Under the pieces are notes generated by a model. The model was given only the letters and a program-made list of their open reading frames with translations. It was not told the origin of the DNA and made no database searches. A DNA stretch of 64,000 nucleotides from Capsicum annuum (Eukaryota > Streptophyta > Magnoliopsida > Solanales > Solanaceae): the NCBI RefSeq assembly GCF_002878395.1, contig NC_061118.1, forward strand, positions 128,461,901 through 128,525,900, written 5' to 3'. This document shows positions 59,996 through 64,000 of this stretch, piece after piece. How positions within the stretch are numbered: the stretch's first letter is position 1; each line of letters starts with the position of its first letter. Position numbers and translations under genes: made by a program.

Positions 59996-60558
59996 TTTGT
60001 GGCCAAGGATAATTCATTCCTTTACCAAAAAGTGCCATTTCTCCTCGTTCAACACCAAATTTGTCTCTGCACATCGAGCTAGGACACGATCTAAATTCTG
60101 CAAGCAGTAATCAAAAGAATCACCATACATAGAGAAATTATCCATGAATACCTCGACAAATTCTTCCACCATGTCATAGAAGATTTCCATCATACATCTA
60201 TGAAATGTCGCAGGCACATTGTAGAGGCCAAAGGGCATACGACTGAAGGCATAAGAACCATATGGATAAGTAAAAGTCGTCTTCTCTTAATCCTCGAGAG
60301 CAATGGTGATTTGATTATAGCCTGATTATCCATCAAGAAAACATTAATGCTCTTGCCCTGCCAGCCTATCCAGCAGCTGATCAATGAAAGGAATAGGATA
60401 GTGATCCTTCCTTGTGGCTTTATTTAACATTCGGTACTCGATACAAATTATCCATTTATTCACCATACGAGTGGGGATTAGCTCATTTTATTTGTTAGTA
60501 ACCACGATCATCCCACCTTTCTTTGTGACACAATGTATTGGGCTCACCTACTTGTGAC
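59996..60558 (-). pseudogene. Reverse transcriptase remnant, pol block A
   Basis: An open piece, 60238-60014, reads MPFGLYNVPATFHRCMME and VEVFMDNFSMYGDSF: the second Asp of the catalytic pair is Asn (GAT to AAT). Upstream, FLDG is followed by a stop and SGYNQITIA. A frameshift precedes the 60384-60190 piece. Confidence 0.9.
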
Positions 60559-61234
60559 CTAAAATTGGATAAACAATCCTGTTATCGAGCTACTCAATGA
60601 CCTTTTTCTGCACCACGCTTTCATCACTGGATTCAACTTGCATTGTTTCTGCACTCGTGGCTTGAACCCTTCCTCCATATGTATTTTGTGCATGGAAAAA
60701 GCTGGATTTATTCCTTTAATGTTAGATATTTTCCACCTAATCACCTTCTTTCTCTTCTTCATCACTGTCATTGCTTTCTGTACCTGCATATTAGATAATC
60801 CTGCATACAAAATAATAGGCAAGGTATCACTATCACAAAGGTAAACATATTTCAAATGAGGAGGAAGAACCTTAAGCTCCAATTTTGGAGTTTCATCAAT
60901 TAAAGCTTTGGGGGATGGACCAATTAGCCTATTCAATGGATCAAAAGGCAATTTTCTTAATAAGCTTCGAATTCATGACTTGGACTAATGCCAATGCTTC
61001 CACGTCTCCATAAAGATCGTGACCTACCGAAGCTCGCTCTAAAGGATCATCTAACAATAGCAACCTCTAATCAGATTTGTGATTGATAATAGATATAGCC
61101 AACAACTTCTCATATATAGCTAGAAATTTTAGTGCTTCATACATTTTAGAAACCTCCACTTTATTAAGTGCTCTCATTGTCATTTTTCCTGCCACAACAT
61201 CAATTCATGATTGTCCTATTTCTAAGAAAGACCA
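60559..61234 (-). pseudogene. Protease-RT linker, pol block A
   Basis: An open piece of 130 codons (60951-60559) with PFDPLNRLIGPSPKALIDET and LPPHLKYVYLCD corresponds to the linker in block B (56752-56417). No catalytic motif is expected in this part. Confidence 0.8.
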
Positions 61235-61726
61235 TCACAAAATAAATGTAATAACAGGATCAGCTTCAAAGTCCAGATGTAGAAAATCCACCAGAAAGAT
61301 TAAGGATCTCACTTGCACCAAGACATCTTCGATAATACCATCAGGCCTAGCAAGGGACCTATCTAATAATTGCAAAACAATAGTAGTGGGTTTCGGATTC
61401 CCAAGAACCATCTTTCGGTACCACGATGTCGGTACAAGATTGATGTTATCCCCAAAATCAAACAATCCACGAGCACTAATGGTCTGTCCGATAGTAATTT
61501 GCAAAGTGAAACTACCTGGTTCCTTTAGCTTCATGGGCCATTTGTTTTTAATCTTGGATGTGCACTCTTCAGTAAGTACAACTGTAGAATAATCAGTCAA
61601 CCAGTTTTTATTTGCAACTATATCTTTTAAGTAATTCATATATTTTAGCACACTTTGCAGAATGTCAATAAGAGGCAGATTTATATAAACTTGCTTTAGA
61701 AGATCTAAGAACTTCTTGTAACTCAC
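61235..61726 (-). pseudogene. Protease remnant, pol block A
   Basis: A 163-codon open stretch. Order: SYKKFLDLLKQVYINLPLID, WPMKLKEPGSFTLQITIG, the loop ARGLFDFGDNINLVPTSWY, LLDRSLARPDGIIEDVLVQV and a LDFEADP end. The usual CDSGASINL has become FDFGDNINL: the catalytic Asp remains but the DSG/DLG-A signature is damaged. Confidence 0.9.
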
Positions 61727-63300
61727 CTCCTCTTGAAACTTCCTTGCTCTTTAAGAAAAGGGTAAGGAGATAGTCTTCTTCTCCACATGTATTTTATCAC
61801 TTACCATTTTTCCTTAACTTTTTTCTCTGCATTATCATTAGAACCGTCATCAGTGAATGTTGGACTAACCTACTCCTGAACTATCTCTTTTATTTGCAGC
61901 CCACTCTTTGTTGTAACCGCATTCACCAATTTTGGATTTGTTTCTATATTGCTAGGTAATGCTCCTTGAGATCTTGTATTTTGTGCTCCTGTAATTTGTC
62001 CCAGTTGCAACAATAGATTTCTTGTAAGCAATTGTTGACTCTTCAACACCGCTACAAACTGTGCCTGTTGAGTCTTTATTTCTGCTGTAAACTATGCTTG
62101 TTAAGCCATATACTGGTTTATTAACTCCTCCATATTGCTAGCTTGAGCAGTTTCCTGGTTATTCTGAGCTAATTGTTGATTTGGTTATATTGGTCCCTTG
62201 AATTATTTTACATTCTACGCCTGATTTCCACCCGATGAGAAATTGGATGGTTTCTCCAGTTGGGATTATACGTGTTACCAAAATTTTGTTGTCCCTACTA
62301 ATTTGCATTTCCTACGTAGTTGATAGAATTCGGATTATCCATACAAGCGTCTTCTACATGCTCAACACTTCCACAAATATCACACTAAGAATTCTCTATT
62401 TAGACTGCATTAGTTGTGTCTGCTGTTTATGTAACTCCCTACTATATGTTATTAAGATGAGTAATCATATAATTTTCCATGGCTGCAATCTGTTCTTGTA
62501 ATTCAGTGAATTGGTCTATCTCCATCTGCAACCTTCCTAGGAGTACTCCTTGAATCAGCATGCCAGTCAGGATTCCCTTGTGAAATTCAATTCTGCAGTG
62601 TGTAAAATTCTTTATATGTTTTCTCAAGAGCCTGTCCACCTAGTACTAAATCCAAGAGAATATTCGTGTGTGGCTCCAAGCCCTCAATAAAAGTATGAAC
62701 AAGAACATCATCGGATTGATGATGGTGAGGGCAATTTTTAAGCATACCCTTAAGACTCTCCCAAGCTTAGTAGAGATTCTCTCTTTCTTTCTGTCTGAAA
62801 CTTAGGATCTCACTTCTCAAGCGTGTAGTCTTCCCATAAAGTGATGGAGAGTGGTGGTTCAGCATGTAGCCACCTTTTTGCTTCACCCATTATAGAGAAA
62901 GAAAAGAGAGTCAATCTACCATAATCATAATTCACCCCTTCAGGAATGTAAGTATCGTTTCTTTCTAGAAAGGTTTGTATGTGCTACTGCGGATCTTCGT
63001 GTGAAAGGCAATAGAATTGCCTTGCTGAATTCAACAATTGCACCATATTCTACTTCAATTCAAATCGATCACTTGGTTCAGGCTTGTGAATACTATTTGT
63101 CACATAGTTCGTGAGTGGGACTTCACGAACAGGTCTAGCAGCTGGTTGAGCAGGAACAACTGGCATAACTGGAGATGGGACATTTCTAGCATTTGGATCG
63201 ACTGGTTTATTTCTTTGTTCATCCATTCTTCTCCTTTGTTGAAAGATCTGTTCTAGTTCTACAAAAGGCTTTACCAATTCTTTATATATTGCCAGTCCTT
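61727..63300 (-). pseudogene. gag remnant, pol block A
   Basis: The N-terminal piece (63277-63050) has EQRNKPVDPNARNVPSPVMP and VREVPLTNYVTNSI. Further on come ELQEQIAAMENYMITHLNNI (62495-62442) and a zinc knuckle at 62384-62343 that keeps C-x2-C-x4-H-x4-C (CDICGSVEHVEDAC). Frame changes and stops make it non-functional. Confidence 0.85.
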
Positions 63301-63407
63301 TATTCAGCTATTCCTGCAAAAATTCAGTCGCTAAGATCAAGTTGTTAACACTTAAACTTAATATAAAAAATCGAAAATTTAGCAATTTACTAATTGTATT
63401 AGTCAAT

Positions 63408-63420
63408 GGCAACGGCGCCA
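63408..63420 (-). promoter_or_regulatory. Primer binding site, tRNA-Asp type
   Basis: TGGCGCCGTTGCC on the minus strand, 6 bases inside the 5' LTR. It matches the Athila-type site and fixes the minus orientation. Confidence 0.9.
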
Positions 63421-63426
63421 AAAACT

Positions 63427-64000
63427 TGCTGCGACTCTGACACACACGCAAGTGCACATGATCGTACAAGTAATATAGTGATTTAGACAATAAGATATCG
63501 TTCCCACGAGGACTAAGAAACTAGAAATTTAACCAACTTTTAGTTTTAGACAATGAGTATTAATTGTTGTAAAGTATCAAGATGATTTTAAAATTGAGAA
63601 TAAAAATGTAAATTGGTAAATAAGAAATAAAAGTTGATGACTAAAGCAAAACAAGCAACGATTGTAAACAATAATGATAAGAATTCCAGGGTTAAGGCTT
63701 TTTGAACATTCATACAATTCTCTATTCTTATAGTAGTCTAATTGGTTATTGGGTTTTTTGTTCGCAAGGTTTACCCTACAATTTTGGTCTCCCAACCACA
63801 AATCTTTGATCTATTGAATATTGCAGCTATAACTTCCACAGAGATACAGCAATTCTTCTAGATTCATAAAGTAATCTTCTTGCAATTGAACCAAACAAGG
63901 CTTATAGGTATATCCTAGTCCTAAATGCTAATTCATATCCCTTTTTTTAGAAAAGGGTAAGAATTTTGCCCTTTAATTTCTTCGTTCTGCCCAACGATTC
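63427..64000 (-). repeat. 5' LTR of the second Athila-type element (partial)
   Basis: It starts TGCTGCGACTC and matches 35676-36250. The remainder lies beyond the window. Confidence 0.85.

Larger units (their letters stand above)
35676..64000 (-). mobile_element. Athila-type element with duplicated gag-pol, nested insertions
   Basis: A 3' LTR (35676-37215), a purine tract, a 3' ORF remnant, two head-to-tail gag-pol blocks, a tRNA-Asp-type primer site (63408-63420) and a 5' LTR (63427 to past the window end) read in this order on the minus strand. The solo LTR 40274-52026 interrupts it. About 560 comparable bases of the two LTRs differ at roughly 7 per cent by eye. No reading frame is complete. 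Confidence 0.85.

Overview
This window is plant repeat DNA with no intact host gene that I can support. Every recognisable coding stretch is a broken piece of an LTR retrotransposon. The lineages seen (a Ty3/gypsy element with an iMet primer site and a chromodomain-like tail; two Athila-type elements with a tRNA-Asp primer site), the AT-rich background and a Solanaceae-type TS SINE fragment suggest a nightshade-family plant (Solanum, Capsicum, Nicotiana or a relative), probably pericentromeric or other heterochromatic DNA. The family assignment is an inference from remembered repeat families; the species is not determined.

Layout. (1) 1821-19821: an old Ty3/gypsy element on the + strand (LTRs 1821-3834 and 17764-19821; gag, protease, RT, RNase H, integrase, all decayed). 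It is split in its integrase-chromodomain region by a younger coding-free LTR element on the minus strand, 8442-17306, with a perfect GTGAG target duplication. (2) 19822-28393: AT-rich sequence without genes, with a short SINE relic and degenerate repeats. (3) 28394-35675: an Athila-type element on the + strand that keeps gag and protease but has no RT, RNase H or integrase before its polypurine tract. Its 3' LTR is cut by the next element. (4) 35676 to beyond 64000: a second Athila-type element on the minus strand. Between its gag-pol block and its 3' LTR sits a solo LTR (40274-52026, + strand), which is itself split by another coding-free element (42763-51698, minus strand, target duplication GAGGA). 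Its gag-pol block is present twice, head to tail and without an LTR between the copies (junction near 58311).

The coding-free elements at 8442-17306 and 42763-51698 and the solo LTR belong to one superfamily. They share very long LTRs (about 2.8-3.6 kb), 11-base inverted LTR tips, and, in the two complete elements, an iMet primer site and no coding capacity (LARD-like). Each LTR has, in order, a U3 repeat or CpG/CCAAT module, a TATA-like box, a leader, a splice-donor-like site and a short hairpin. The hairpin arms differ between families but stay paired, which is the most interesting signal I found.

There is also an assembly problem. The 100-N gap at 46844-46943 is flanked by two identical 110-base copies, so it is probably an unmerged contig overlap rather than missing DNA.
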